From the NCBI RefSeq assembly GCF_006874425.1, contig NZ_VIJZ01000002.1:372001-436000 (forward strand): a stretch of DNA of 64,000 nt, read 5' to 3'. Of this stretch, positions 8,241-16,705 are shown piece after piece (position 1 is the stretch's first letter; each line of letters starts with the position of its first letter). The position numbers were made by a program, and so were the translations under genes. Source of the stretch: Paenibacillus ottowii (lineage in GTDB: Bacteria > Bacillota > Bacilli > Paenibacillales > Paenibacillaceae). Under the pieces are notes generated by a model that saw only the letters and a list, made by a program, of their open reading frames with translations, ran no database searches and had not been told where the DNA came from.

Positions 8241-9503
8241 TTATGCTCCGAACAAGTTTTTTAGAATCTCATTCCATTTGCTGCTCCAGCCTTGTTGCTG
8301 AGTATGGTTTGCAGGAACTTGTGTAGTTGGAGTTTCCTGCTGCGGCTGTCTGGTAGTTTGGGCAGGCAGCCTACTGCCTTTTTCATACACAGGAACGGAA
8401 CCGACCAATTGACCTTCCAGTAAAAATTCGACTCGTCCCCGTAAACCAAAAGATACGTCATTTCTATCTGCCGAAGCGGATTTTCTAAACAACACCAGTC
8501 TTTTGCGCAACTGATTTTTCTCACCTTCATGTAAAGGATAGGAAAAACTCGCACCTGTCAAGAGCGGATAACCATCAATTGGCTGCTGCTTGTCCGTAAT
8601 CGGAATGAGGGGATAATATCGGAAGCCATAATCAAGCATACGGGCATGGTCATTCCAATCGTCTCCATCATTCAAGGTAACAGCAGCAAGCTGACGTCCC
8701 TCACGTGTAGCTGAGCTGACCAGGCAGCGAAACGCTTTTTTGGTAAAGCCTGTTTTTACACCGTCAGCCCCCTCATACAACCGCAGCATTTTGTTTTTAT
8801 TGTGCCATGAATAGTCCCAGGAATCGTTGGGATTCGGTGCTTTTTTCAGTTCAGTTTTTACGATACGCGCAAAAGTCGGATTATGCAGTGCATAAGCAGT
8901 AAGCCGGGCCATATCGTTGGCTGAGGAATAATGTCCCTCGGCGTCCAGCCCGTGAGGATTAGCAAAATGCGTATGGTTTAACCCAAGCTGAATCGCCTTG
9001 TCATTCATTAAATGGACAAATCCTTCTTCTGTCCCCCCTACATGCTCAGCAATGGCCGAAGCTGCATCATTACCCGAACGGAGCATTAAGCCGTACAGCA
9101 TATTTTCCAGCGTCATTTGTTCACCCATTTTCAGAAAAAGCGATGATCCTTCTTTGGCATATGCTGCTGGACTCACCTTTACTCGGTCCTGCAATCGTCC
9201 ATGTTCAATGGCTACGATCGCAGTCATAATTTTGGTCAGGCTAGCTATACGGAGCTCCCGGTCACCTTCGGCTGAATATATGATCCGCCCTGAAGTAACA
9301 TCAATTAATGAAGCTGCCTGTGCATGAGTTTTTAACGCGGGCGGAGTTGCTTCTGTTTTTATCGCTCCCTGTACAGGCTGTGGACTCAGTAATGTAAGCG
9401 GCCATGACAAAATAAACATAAACACAAGTGGCAAAACAAATGTGCGTGCCTTATTCCTAAAATGGCCGTGATCCGCATGGAGATGTTGTTTTTTTTTAAA
9501 CAT
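8241..9503 (-). CDS. dacB: Sporulation D-alanyl-D-alanine carboxypeptidase (DacB type)
   Basis: 420 residues from the ATG at 9503, which has CGGAGGA upstream. An N-terminal hydrophobic segment (about 18-36) is a signal peptide or anchor. The class A penicillin-binding carboxypeptidase motifs are all present: SLTKIM (SxxK), SGND (SxN) and GVKTGFT (KTG). It trims the D-Ala from stem peptides and, in the mother cell, lowers cortex cross-linking. The C-terminal part ends in a Gln/Pro/Thr-rich linker and a short basic amphipathic segment, likely membrane-associating. The order dacB-spmA-spmB matches B. subtilis. Confidence 0.9.
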   Translation of the reverse strand: MFKKKQHLHADHGHFRNKARTFVLPLVFMFILSWPLTLLSPQPVQGAIKTEATPPALKTHAQAASLIDVTSGRIIYSAEGDRELRIASLTKIMTAIVAIEHGRLQDRVKVSPAAYAKEGSSLFLKMGEQMTLENMLYGLMLRSGNDAASAIAEHVGGTEEGFVHLMNDKAIQLGLNHTHFANPHGLDAEGHYSSANDMARLTAYALHNPTFARIVKTELKKAPNPNDSWDYSWHNKNKMLRLYEGADGVKTGFTKKAFRCLVSSATREGRQLAAVTLNDGDDWNDHARMLDYGFRYYPLIPITDKQQPIDGYPLLTGASFSYPLHEGEKNQLRKRLVLFRKSASADRNDVSFGLRGRVEFLLEGQLVGSVPVYEKGSRLPAQTTRQPQQETPTTQVPANHTQQQGWSSKWNEILKNLFGA

Positions 9504-9537
9504 TTGGATTCCTCCGGTTGTGAGCAAGTCTTGTACC

Positions 9538-9566
9538 ATTCTATGTCCAAGCTGTTCAAAGTATGT
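9538..9566 (-). promoter_or_regulatory. Possible sigma-E promoter of the dacB-spmAB operon
   Basis: On the minus strand ACATACT and CATAGAAT are 14 bases apart; the -10 differs from the sigma-E consensus CATACAMT at one base, the -35 is weaker. This fits the sigma-E control known for the B. subtilis dacB operon. Confidence 0.4.
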
Positions 9567-9644
9567 CCACCTTTATAACATAAAATTCCTTATACAGGAC
9601 AGGCGTTAGCCGCTCTTTTTTGCTTTCTTTACGTATAGTAAGCA

Positions 9645-9670
9645 ACTTGCACCCCTGAACACATATATAT
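9645..9670 (+). promoter_or_regulatory. Possible sigma-K promoter of tgl
   Basis: AC at 9645-9646, a 15-base spacer, and CATATATAT from 9662 resemble the sigma-K pattern AC-N16-CATANNNTA. tgl is a late mother-cell gene in B. subtilis, but the motif is short and AT-rich. Confidence 0.3.
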
Positions 9671-9710
9671 TAGTTACTAAACGTTAATTAGGATAACGGG
9701 GGGATACAAC

Positions 9711-10430
9711 ATGCAGCGACAACAGTTTGAAACGATTTTAAGATCGCGGATAGTAGAATCCGCACAAGCATTGCACCAAAGTGGTGTATCCTTCGCCACT
9801 TTTGATACCACCCGTTGTAATCCGCAATTTTGGGAGTTAACGGAAGAAGGCGGTTGTCGGATCAAGGCAGGCGTCACTCCGGCGCAGGGGATCAGGGATA
9901 TCTTTATCAACGGTCAACAATACGCTTTTGAATGTGCAACTGCAATGGTTATTGTTTTGTACAAAGGAGTATTGGATTCCATTCTGGAAAGTGAGTTTAA
10001 TCGGATTTTTGCAGATATGCTGTTGTATGACTGGCACTATGACAGTGATCTCAGGCTCATCCAGCAGCAAGGCAGTCATAAAGCGGTTCCTGGGGACATC
10101 CTGTATTTCAACAATCCAGACGTGTCGTCAGATGCATTGGAATGGAAAGGCGAAAATGTCGTCAAAATGAAGAATGATTTATTCTATGGACATGGGATTG
10201 GTATCTTGCCAGCGCAGGGTATTATCGATTCTCTTAATCGACATCGTCGACCGGATGCCACGGTATCTGCTTATTTGACGAATGAAGTGGTCTACCCTGA
10301 CTTTGTTTATCTCTCCCAGTTCGCACCCGAAGGAAACCGATTTGAATTATCAGTGAATGCATTTTATAACCAAGTATTCAGTCACTCTATCCATGCTGTC
10401 ATTGGCGACAGGCGGTTTATTCAGGAATAG
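9711..10430 (+). CDS. tgl: Spore-coat protein-glutamine gamma-glutamyltransferase
   Basis: 239 residues matching bacterial Tgl, which cross-links coat proteins such as GerQ through glutamine-lysine isopeptide bonds in the mother cell. The catalytic Cys75 lies in AFECATAMVIVLY; LLYDWHYDSD, GDILYFNNP and ENVVKMKND are the following conserved blocks. Compared with B. subtilis Tgl (245 residues), the N-terminus is about 40 residues shorter and the C-terminus has an added ~40-residue segment after the conserved end. It is the only plus-strand gene in this stretch, flanked by its own terminator. Confidence 0.92.
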   Translation: MQRQQFETILRSRIVESAQALHQSGVSFATFDTTRCNPQFWELTEEGGCRIKAGVTPAQGIRDIFINGQQYAFECATAMVIVLYKGVLDSILESEFNRIFADMLLYDWHYDSDLRLIQQQGSHKAVPGDILYFNNPDVSSDALEWKGENVVKMKNDLFYGHGIGILPAQGIIDSLNRHRRPDATVSAYLTNEVVYPDFVYLSQFAPEGNRFELSVNAFYNQVFSHSIHAVIGDRRFIQE

Positions 10431-10447
10431 GGCCTGAGTGCATACTG

Positions 10448-10494
10448 AAAAGAAGGTATTCCTAGGCCTAAACTCGGCTTGGGAACACCTTCTT
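10448..10494. terminator. Convergent terminator between tgl and ytfJ
   Basis: AAGAAGGT and ACCTTCTT form the outer stem, with TTCC/GGAA and GGCC/GGCT inside. It serves both converging genes. Confidence 0.75.
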
Positions 10495-10522
10495 GTGAGA
10501 ACACTGTTAGTTTCAATAACTT

Positions 10523-11035
10523 TTACAAGTAAGCCGGACCCGTTTGACTTTGATCAGTATTAGCATTTGCTGGCACCTGTGGGGGTGGAGTCTGCATGTT
10601 GCCGTCTGCATTCTGGAAGTTGCCACCTGCATTCTGGAAGATAGACTGAACCTTATCAATCAGATATGGTGTAGAGTCGATAATTTTCTCAAACAGATGC
10701 GTTTGATTATCGAGTGGAACAATTTGTGCTCCCTGTTTACCTACAACTAGAAAGGCAATGGGATGAATAGATACACCACCGCCGCTACCCCCACCAAAAG
10801 GATGTCCTTCCTTCACACTATGATTTCCTGATGCCGAGGAAGAATGAAGCGCCTCTTCATCTACGTTAAAATCACTTCCCCCGGCTGCAAAACCAAATCC
10901 CACCTTACTGATCGGCAAAATAACAGAACCATCAGGTGTTTCCACCGCGTCTCCCACAATCGTATTTACGTCCACCATGGCTTTGATGTTTTCCATCGCG
11001 GTTTGCATGAGCCCTTGAATCGGATGATCTGACAT
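10523..11035 (-). CDS. ytfJ: GerW family sporulation protein YtfJ
   Basis: 170 residues of the YtfJ/GerW family: MENIKAMVDVNTIVGDAVE at the start, VGFGFAAGGSDF, and the glycine-rich GGGSGGGVSIHPIAFLVV core. The C-terminus is an Asn/Gln/Pro-rich tail (about 135-170). In Bacillus, YtfJ is made in the forespore and is needed for normal germination response. GAGGAGG precedes the ATG. It lies downstream of the DUF2953 gene ytfI. Confidence 0.9.
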   Translation of the reverse strand: MSDHPIQGLMQTAMENIKAMVDVNTIVGDAVETPDGSVILPISKVGFGFAAGGSDFNVDEEALHSSSASGNHSVKEGHPFGGGSGGGVSIHPIAFLVVGKQGAQIVPLDNQTHLFEKIIDSTPYLIDKVQSIFQNAGGNFQNADGNMQTPPPQVPANANTDQSQTGPAYL

Positions 11036-11084
11036 GTTTTATTCCTCCTCTGCTTATCTCAAGCGTAGACTGCTTTTCTTTCGC

Positions 11085-11114
11085 TATTGTGCGCCAAGGT
11101 TCAAGGAAATATGT
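11085..11114 (-). promoter_or_regulatory. Possible sigma-F promoter of ytfJ
   Basis: On the minus strand ACATA, a 15-base gap and GCGCACAATA resemble the sigma-F pattern GYATA-N15-GGNNANAHTR with one mismatch in each box. ytfJ is a sigma-F gene in B. subtilis. Confidence 0.4.
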
Positions 11115-11134
11115 ATGTCAATCCTCTAAGCAGA

Positions 11135-11848
11135 TTATTCTTCACTGCTGGCTTGATCATTCTCAGGTTCTTTGGAAATAACCCGTTTCCATGCCTCTAC
11201 CCCTCCCGGAACACGCCATATGCGATAAGCCAAAATGAGCATGGAAAAGATTAAATAACCGAGCGATATTTGGGCTTCACAGTTCAAGATGGTAGTAAAA
11301 CGTAGGCGGTCCACCCAATAAGGTACAACAAACACCTTTGGGGTACAATCCATGCGTACAATGCTGGAGGTATAACCGATCAAGGACGTTTTCAATCCCC
11401 ACAATATACCGGTTGAGGTCGCTGTATAAGCCGCATCAGCAAGGCTAATGTTGGTAGACCACTCCATTTTTGACACCGTTACATGGGCTAATGTATGTCG
11501 CATCCATCTCCGTAAAGATTTCGTTCCCTTAAGCAAAACCTGTATATCATGTATAAATTGCTTGATCTTTTCAGTGTCAATATTTCCGCTATCCACAGAA
11601 GCATCCGTTTTATGTATGTTTTTATGGCGGTCAAGCCGATAGAGTATCCCTTTTTTCAAACCAGTTATGAGAAGGGCCGGAATATCGTAATTCATTTTGA
11701 TCAATCCGTATAGAAATCTGATCTCTAGATGCGCCCGGTCATCATTGTCATGCTTGGCAATTTCCAGCTTTAATCGAATATGGGAGAGCAGAATAGCCAG
11801 TACAATTAAGATAACGATGATGACGGCGATACCGATCCATTTCCACAC
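11135..11848 (-). CDS. ytfI: DUF2953 family membrane protein YtfI
   Basis: 237 residues. An N-terminal membrane helix (about 3-24), then a long polar region with the DUF2953 features (IRFLYGLIKMNYDIPAL near the start, WGLKTSLIGYTS in the middle), then a hydrophobic segment near 195-212 and an acidic tail. The start is a GTG preceded by GGGAGG. ytfI and ytfJ are neighbours in Bacillus too. The function is unknown; the conserved link with ytfJ suggests a sporulation role. Confidence 0.85.
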   Translation of the reverse strand: MWKWIGIAVIIVILIVLAILLSHIRLKLEIAKHDNDDRAHLEIRFLYGLIKMNYDIPALLITGLKKGILYRLDRHKNIHKTDASVDSGNIDTEKIKQFIHDIQVLLKGTKSLRRWMRHTLAHVTVSKMEWSTNISLADAAYTATSTGILWGLKTSLIGYTSSIVRMDCTPKVFVVPYWVDRLRFTTILNCEAQISLGYLIFSMLILAYRIWRVPGGVEAWKRVISKEPENDQASSEE

Positions 11849-11938
11849 TGGCGAGTCCTCCCTACCTTTTCGCTATAGAATATCATGGTAAAAATAGTAT
11901 GACCCTTCGGCGGAAAATCATGCATCTTAAAATGCCAA

Positions 11939-11976
11939 ACAGCCAGCCCTCAACAATGTAAGGACTGGCTGTCTTT
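11939..11976. terminator. scpAB terminator
   Basis: ACAGCCAGCCCT and AGGACTGGCTGT pair with one mismatch; T-rich on the plus side, TTTGGCATTTT on the minus side. It lies directly downstream of scpB. Confidence 0.75.
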
Positions 11977-11988
11977 TGAATGTGTAAC

Positions 11989-12597
11989 TCAGGATTCCAG
12001 CTCCGAATCGATCTCCACAGGCTGGCTGCTCTCCAGACGCTCGAACAATAGCTGTGTCTCTTCTTCTAAATTGTCCGAATCTTCGAACAGCTCCGGTTGC
12101 GGTAAATCTTCGAGAGAGCCTAGACCGAAATAATCCAAGAATGATTTCGTCGTTCCGTACAATATCGGTCGTCCGATGGCCTCAGCTCGACCTTTTTCTT
12201 CAATGAGCTCCTTGTTGACCAGTGTATGTATGGCCCGCTCGGATTTGACTCCCCGAATTTCTTCGATTTCAACTCTTGTAATGGGCTGGCGGTAGGCCAC
12301 AATGGCCAGTGTCTCCAAAGCAGCTTGAGACAATGAGGCACGCGCCGGAGAGTAGGCGAGCTTTTCAAAATAAGGTGCATGCTCGGATAAAGTTGCAAGC
12401 TGATAATGACCGGCAATACGGACAAGCTGCAGACCTCTTCCTCCCTGCTCCATATCCTGTTTCATATCTTCCAGACACTTTTCAACCAGCTCTTGTTGCT
12501 GCTCTACAATGTCGGCGATCTGCTTGGTGGACAGTCCTTCCTCTCCTGCGAGAAACAGCAGCCCCTCAATAATTGATTTCAGCTTCAGATAATCCAT
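11989..12597 (-). CDS. scpB: Segregation and condensation protein B
   Basis: 202 residues with two winged-helix domains: LKSIIEGLLFLAGEEGLS at the start, LSQAALETLAIVAYRQPITRVEIEEIRGVKS in the second wing, and TKSFLDYFGLGSLEDLP. The last ~30 residues are acidic. ScpB dimers bind ScpA and, with SMC, form the condensin that organises replicated chromosomes. Its start lies inside the last codons of scpA (32-base overlap), so the two are translationally coupled. Confidence 0.95.
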   Translation of the reverse strand: MDYLKLKSIIEGLLFLAGEEGLSTKQIADIVEQQQELVEKCLEDMKQDMEQGGRGLQLVRIAGHYQLATLSEHAPYFEKLAYSPARASLSQAALETLAIVAYRQPITRVEIEEIRGVKSERAIHTLVNKELIEEKGRAEAIGRPILYGTTKSFLDYFGLGSLEDLPQPELFEDSDNLEEETQLLFERLESSQPVEIDSELES

Positions 12598-13360
12598 TAA
12601 CCCGTAAATCCCCTCTCCACTCCATTACAATATCATCGAAAAGCTTCTCCTGATAACAGAAAATTTGCTTCATTTTCATCAATTCAAGGATAGCCAAAAA
12701 GGTCACAACCACCTCATGCCGATACATGTCCTCATGCATCAGCTTGGAGAACAGCAGCCGTCCTCCAGTCCCCACCATCTCTAACGCCCCGATAACCTGC
12801 CGGATCCGGTCCTTGACTGAAATTTCATCCCGATGGACACGGGTTACCGTCGTACGTCGTTCCGCTTTGCGCAACGCTCGCTGAAAGGCCGCGACCAAAT
12901 CGCTTGCATGCAGCCCATGCACCGGATTTGCGGGTTCGGTCGGCAGGAATGCACTCAGATCTTCCGGCTCCTTGCCATAAATCAGACTTCGTTCCCATTC
13001 CCGTTCACTCAGATGGCGAGCAATCCCTTTGTATTTACGATACTCCACCAACTTGCGAACCAGTTCCTCACGTGGATCATAATCCTCTTCTTCATAAAAA
13101 TCAAAATCGTCATATTCCATCACAGGTGGCTTGGGAAGCAACAATTTACTCTTAATGGATAAGAGCGTCGCCGCCATCACTAGAAACTCGCTTGTAATGT
13201 CCAGCTCTAGCTCCTGCATACTGTGCAAAAAAGCCATATACTGATCAGTAATATCGCTAATTGGGATATCCTGAATGTCGATCTCGGCTTTATCAATCAG
13301 ATGCAACAGTAGATCCAGAGGACCCTCGAATGTTTCCAGCTTGTAATTTACGACTGTCAA
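12566..13360 (-). CDS. scpA: Segregation and condensation protein A (kleisin)
   Basis: 264 residues from a TTG at 13360 that has CAGGGGGA just upstream and gives the usual N-terminus (VNYKLETFEGPLDLLLHLI). The middle is acidic (DDFDFYEEEDYDPREELV); the C-terminal winged helix includes VVVTFLAILELMK. ScpA bridges SMC heads and ScpB. A longer in-frame start at 13417 exists but lacks a better ribosome site. Confidence 0.93.
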   Translation of the reverse strand: MTVVNYKLETFEGPLDLLLHLIDKAEIDIQDIPISDITDQYMAFLHSMQELELDITSEFLVMAATLLSIKSKLLLPKPPVMEYDDFDFYEEEDYDPREELVRKLVEYRKYKGIARHLSEREWERSLIYGKEPEDLSAFLPTEPANPVHGLHASDLVAAFQRALRKAERRTTVTRVHRDEISVKDRIRQVIGALEMVGTGGRLLFSKLMHEDMYRHEVVVTFLAILELMKMKQIFCYQEKLFDDIVMEWRGDLRVNGLSEAEINY

Positions 13361-13532
13361 TGTGCTTCCCCCTGCCTTACTCCAATCATCATTCACAATA
13401 CCTTTCCCCATTAGCACTTATGCTCTACGTTATCAATCCCTCTTTCTGTAGTATATACGTCATCGCCCTGCTTAACAATCCAATCCCTTTTCCACTTTGC
13501 AGTTTATGCCATTCTTTCAGCCATTTATATCA

Positions 13533-13997
13533 TTAGAACTGCTTACCGAGATTGGCCATTTCAATTGCAGCTAGTGCAGAATCCCATCCTTTATTGCCAG
13601 CCTTCGTTCCTGCTCGTTCAATAGCCTGCTCAATGTTTTCCGTAGTCACTACACCAAAAATAATAGGGACTCCCGTTTTTAGACTGCTTGCCGCCACACC
13701 CTTGGCAACTTCATTGCAGACGATATCATAATGTGAAGTAGAACCACGGATAACCGTACCAAGCGTAATAACGGCATCATATTTTCCGCTTGCAGCCATT
13801 TTTTGAGCAATCAGTGAAATTTCAAATGCACCCGGCACCCATGCTACATCTATTTCATCTTCCTGTGCGCCATGTCTTTGAAGTGCATCAAGTGCACCGC
13901 TCAACAGTTTGCTTGTAATAAACTCATTAAATCTGCCCACTACAATACCATACTTCAAACCACTCGATACGAGATTACCTTCTAGAAAACGTGCCAT
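13533..13997 (-). CDS. ribH: 6,7-dimethyl-8-ribityllumazine synthase
   Basis: 154 residues, the standard size. It condenses 5-amino-6-ribitylaminouracil with dihydroxybutanone phosphate to lumazine, and builds an icosahedral shell. Motifs: [35 protein letters not shown] (phosphate and substrate binding) and the conserved [13 protein letters not shown] end. ATG 13997 with AGAGG nine bases upstream is preferred over a TTG three codons earlier. It is the last gene of the rib operon. Confidence 0.96.
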   Translation of the reverse strand: MARFLEGNLVSSGLKYGIVVGRFNEFITSKLLSGALDALQRHGAQEDEIDVAWVPGAFEISLIAQKMAASGKYDAVITLGTVIRGSTSHYDIVCNEVAKGVAASSLKTGVPIIFGVVTTENIEQAIERAGTKAGNKGWDSALAAIEMANLGKQF

Positions 13998-14026
13998 GCT
14001 GATCAACCTCTCTTTTTTTGAATTAT

Positions 14027-14710
14027 TTACAATGACAAACGACGACGGTAGTCGATTAAATGCTGAATGCTGATCAGCTTCAATTGATGTCGCTTGGCGA
14101 TCACAGCCAAATCAGGCAAACGGGCCATCGAGCCATCTTCCTTTATAATTTCGCAAATGACTCCGGCAGGCTTGAAGCCGCTGAGCCGGGCCAAATCGAC
14201 AGCCGCTTCAGTATGACCGGCACGCTGCAAGACCCCACCATCTCGGGCGATGAGCGGAAACATGTGACCAGGTTTGCGAAAATCGTTTCCCGTGATTGCT
14301 TCGTCGGCCAAGGCCCGAACAGTCAAAGAACGCTCGACCGCTGAAATCCCGGTTGTTGTCTTCATATGATCTACCGATACCGTAAAGGCAGTACCGTGAA
14401 AATCAGTATTTTGCTCTACCATGGGATCCAATTCCAATACCTCGGCTCTGTGCCGTGTGATCGGCACACAGACCAACCCGCGACCTTCTGTAATCATGAA
14501 ATTGATGACCTCGGGCGATGCTTTTTCAGCTAAAGCGATAAAGTCGCCTTCATTTTCCCGCTGTTCATCATCCACTACAATAACGACTTTGCCGTTTTTT
14601 AAATCCTCCAAAGCTTCTTCGATGGAATCCAATCGAATCTCTTCGCCATGGTGCAACTCGCCCTGCTCTAAGATGTTTGCCGTTGCACTTGTTTGGATGC
14701 CTCTATCCAT
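14027..14710 (-). CDS. ribB: 3,4-dihydroxy-2-butanone 4-phosphate synthase, RibB domain only
   Basis: 227 residues. The RibB domain makes dihydroxybutanone phosphate from ribulose 5-phosphate: [16 protein letters not shown] carries the metal- and substrate-binding acids, followed by [20 protein letters not shown] and [14 protein letters not shown]. In most Firmicutes this domain is fused to GTP cyclohydrolase II (RibBA, about 400 residues). Here the frame ends cleanly at the usual domain junction ([11 protein letters not shown] then TAA) and ribH begins 30 bases later, so the RibA half is missing from this locus. GGAGG precedes the ATG. About 25 extra residues precede the domain. Confidence 0.94.
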   Translation of the reverse strand: MDRGIQTSATANILEQGELHHGEEIRLDSIEEALEDLKNGKVVIVVDDEQRENEGDFIALAEKASPEVINFMITEGRGLVCVPITRHRAEVLELDPMVEQNTDFHGTAFTVSVDHMKTTTGISAVERSLTVRALADEAITGNDFRKPGHMFPLIARDGGVLQRAGHTEAAVDLARLSGFKPAGVICEIIKEDGSMARLPDLAVIAKRHQLKLISIQHLIDYRRRLSL

Positions 14711-14783
14711 ATTCCGTTCCTCCTTTTATCCTGCGCTATGAATGCTCCTGATATAAATTCCCTAACAGGTATATTAGGCTGTA

Positions 14784-15449
14784 TCAGGCAAAGCCGTGTT
14801 TCGCCAAATAGTCCAAACTAAGCGGAGCCTGATCTGCTCTCTCCATCGGTGCTGAACCTCTGTAATTTAAAAGCTGCTCCACATATTTGCCCAATATGTC
14901 GCATTCAATATTCACGGTATCTCCCTCATGTTTGGCTTGTAAGGCCGTTTCGGCTAAAGTGTGGGGGATAATGGATACGGCAAAGCTATTCCTCGTACGC
15001 TGCGCGACTGTGAGGCTGATACCATCAATTGTAATTGACCCTTTGAGGAGTACATATTTAAATAGTGCTTGATCAGAAGGCTCAACTTCGAACACAACCG
15101 CATTCTGGTCTGATGTTACGCTGCGAATCGTCCCCGTTCCGTCCACATGTCCCTGTACGATATGTCCTCCGAACCTTCCATTTGCCGCCATCGCCCGCTC
15201 CAGGTTGACTCGGCTGCCGGATCTGAGTTCTCTGAGATTACTGCTGCGGAAAGTCTCCGGCATCACATCAACTTTAAAATCTTTAGTCCCAATCTGTATT
15301 GCTGTCAGGCAGACACCATTCACTGAGACACTGTCGCCTATTTTCAAGTCGCCCAATACCACAGAACCCGAAATCCCCAGCACCATCGCTTCACCGCTTT
15401 TAGAGATACTTTGAATGCGCCCCACTTCCTCGACCAAACCGGTAAACAT
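14784..15449 (-). CDS. ribE: Riboflavin synthase, alpha subunit
   Basis: 221 residues with the two tandem lumazine-binding barrels: MFTGLVEEVGRI opens the first, and the second repeats the fold from about residue 98 (VDGTGTIRSV), including the conserved SVNGVCLT and SITIDGISLTV substrate loops and SIIPHTLAET. The enzyme dismutates two lumazines to riboflavin and the pyrimidine precursor. It is the first gene after the FMN riboswitch, with AAGGAGTG before the ATG. Confidence 0.96.
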   Translation of the reverse strand: MFTGLVEEVGRIQSISKSGEAMVLGISGSVVLGDLKIGDSVSVNGVCLTAIQIGTKDFKVDVMPETFRSSNLRELRSGSRVNLERAMAANGRFGGHIVQGHVDGTGTIRSVTSDQNAVVFEVEPSDQALFKYVLLKGSITIDGISLTVAQRTRNSFAVSIIPHTLAETALQAKHEGDTVNIECDILGKYVEQLLNYRGSAPMERADQAPLSLDYLAKHGFA

Positions 15450-15510
15450 GCTTTCACTCCTTTCACTATATTTCAGTTTATCCCTAATTCACCCGCTATA
15501 AGCGCAAATA

Positions 15511-15543
15511 ACCCCCAGTCAGGATTCAATCCGTCATGGGGGT
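15511..15543 (-). terminator. Putative riboswitch expression-platform terminator
   Basis: ACCCCC and GGGGGT pair, with inner GGATT/AATCC, followed on the minus strand by TTATTT. It lies between the FMN aptamer and ribE and could end transcription when FMN is bound; the T-tract is imperfect. Confidence 0.5.
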
Positions 15544-15778
15544 GATGAGAGTCACATATGTAGTATACAAGCGCAAATAATTACGTCTAAAATGACATGA
15601 AATCATAGGATTGCCAAAAGAAAGCATGGTTAATGATACAGCTAATAACGCTCAGAACGTCTATCAAAAAGAAAGCTTAAATAGCTGTCATTCGATGCTG
15701 TCCTATAACGAAATAAGCTCTACCTGCATTTACGTATGCTAAAAATTGGCACATGTCAAGTCAGCCACATGCGCTTCG

Positions 15779-15950
15779 TATCCTTCTCCCATCCAGACTA
15801 TACTGTCGGTCCCGGAATTGCACCAGGTCCACCTTCTGCTGATTGTTCAGCATCCGGGTCACGGACTAAGACATGGTAATTTCGCAAAAGCGATTTACAA
15901 ACATGTCATCACCGCCGGTGGGGAATTTCGCCCCGCCCCGAAGGATTTGC
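15779..15950 (-). promoter_or_regulatory. FMN riboswitch (RFN element)
   Basis: Read on the minus strand, the aptamer contains the conserved RFN blocks in order: CTTCGGGGCGGGG, GAAATTCCCCACCGGCGGT, AGTCCGTGACCC, GGACCTGGTGCAATTCCGGG, ACCGACAGTATAGTCTGG and ATGGGAGAAGGAT. The outer helix pairs AAATCCTT with AAGGAT. It lies about 330 bases upstream of ribE and should repress the rib operon when FMN is plentiful. No ribD gene occupies the space between it and ribE. Confidence 0.97.
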
Positions 15951-16016
15951 TCTTATTTAATTGAATTAACACTAAACTTGTTAAGTATATTAGCACCGAC
16001 TTCTAAAAAAAGCAAG

Positions 16017-16484
16017 TTACCTAACGGAGGCTCCCGCAATGGTTTTGACATATTGACTGGAGAGTTCTTCAAACCAGGTTTTATCATTCATATGAAGCGC
16101 CAAATCAATCAGGTCAGCCAGTTCGTCGACGCCAAGCTGTGTAGCATGGTCAAAGGTAATAACGGCTGAGGCAACAGGCTCTCGCCCTCCCTCAGAACAT
16201 GCTTCATATTCCAGTCGTACATCTACATGTCCATCAATAAACTCACATTTTAGAAAATAAATAATTTCACACATTAAAATAGGGCGCACCTGTGTTTCTA
16301 ACACGCAATCCATCACCTTGGCAGAATAATGCTGATTCGTCAGTGTGAATTTGTGTTCTGTCGCCGCCAGCGATGTCCGTCCAAAATCATCCGTAAACTT
16401 AAGTTCCACTGGCGTGATGTTCATGACCTTGGGGATTTGCTTCTTTATAATTTCAATTATTTCAACTGTATTCAGCTTAATCAT
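16017..16484 (-). CDS. Conserved hypothetical protein
   Basis: 155 residues from the ATG at 16484, which has GAGGTG just upstream. I do not recognise the family. The protein is soluble and mixed alpha/beta in appearance: KLNTVEIIEIIKKQIPK opens with a helix, then alternating strands (HKFTLTNQHYSAKVMDCVLETQ), a region with two Cys (CEIIYFLKCEF), and an acidic helical C-terminus (LADLIDLALHMND). It stands between the riboflavin operon and the ferredoxin oxidoreductase and is separated from the latter by a terminator, so it is probably an independent unit. Confidence 0.6.
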   Translation of the reverse strand: MIKLNTVEIIEIIKKQIPKVMNITPVELKFTDDFGRTSLAATEHKFTLTNQHYSAKVMDCVLETQVRPILMCEIIYFLKCEFIDGHVDVRLEYEACSEGGREPVASAVITFDHATQLGVDELADLIDLALHMNDKTWFEELSSQYVKTIAGASVR

Positions 16485-16602
16485 TACCTGCACCTCATTG
16501 CATCTTAAAATTCAAAAGAAAACTTTATAACGTGTCTCCTATAGGCCTCCACTCCTATATCGGAAATCATTACCTGTTTTTTTATGCTTCAACCCATAAA
16601 CG

Positions 16603-16642
16603 CAAAAAAAGATTCCTGGCGCAGCAAGCGCAAGGAATCTTT
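16603..16642. terminator. Terminator of the 2-oxoacid oxidoreductase operon
   Basis: AAAGATTCCT and AGGAATCTTT with inner GCGC/GCGC form a strong hairpin with A- and T-runs on both sides. Confidence 0.85.
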
Positions 16643-16705
16643 ATCAGACCGGTGCCGAAACAGCGGCTAACAATGTTACACATTTATTATGCAAAAAAAT
16701 TAAAA

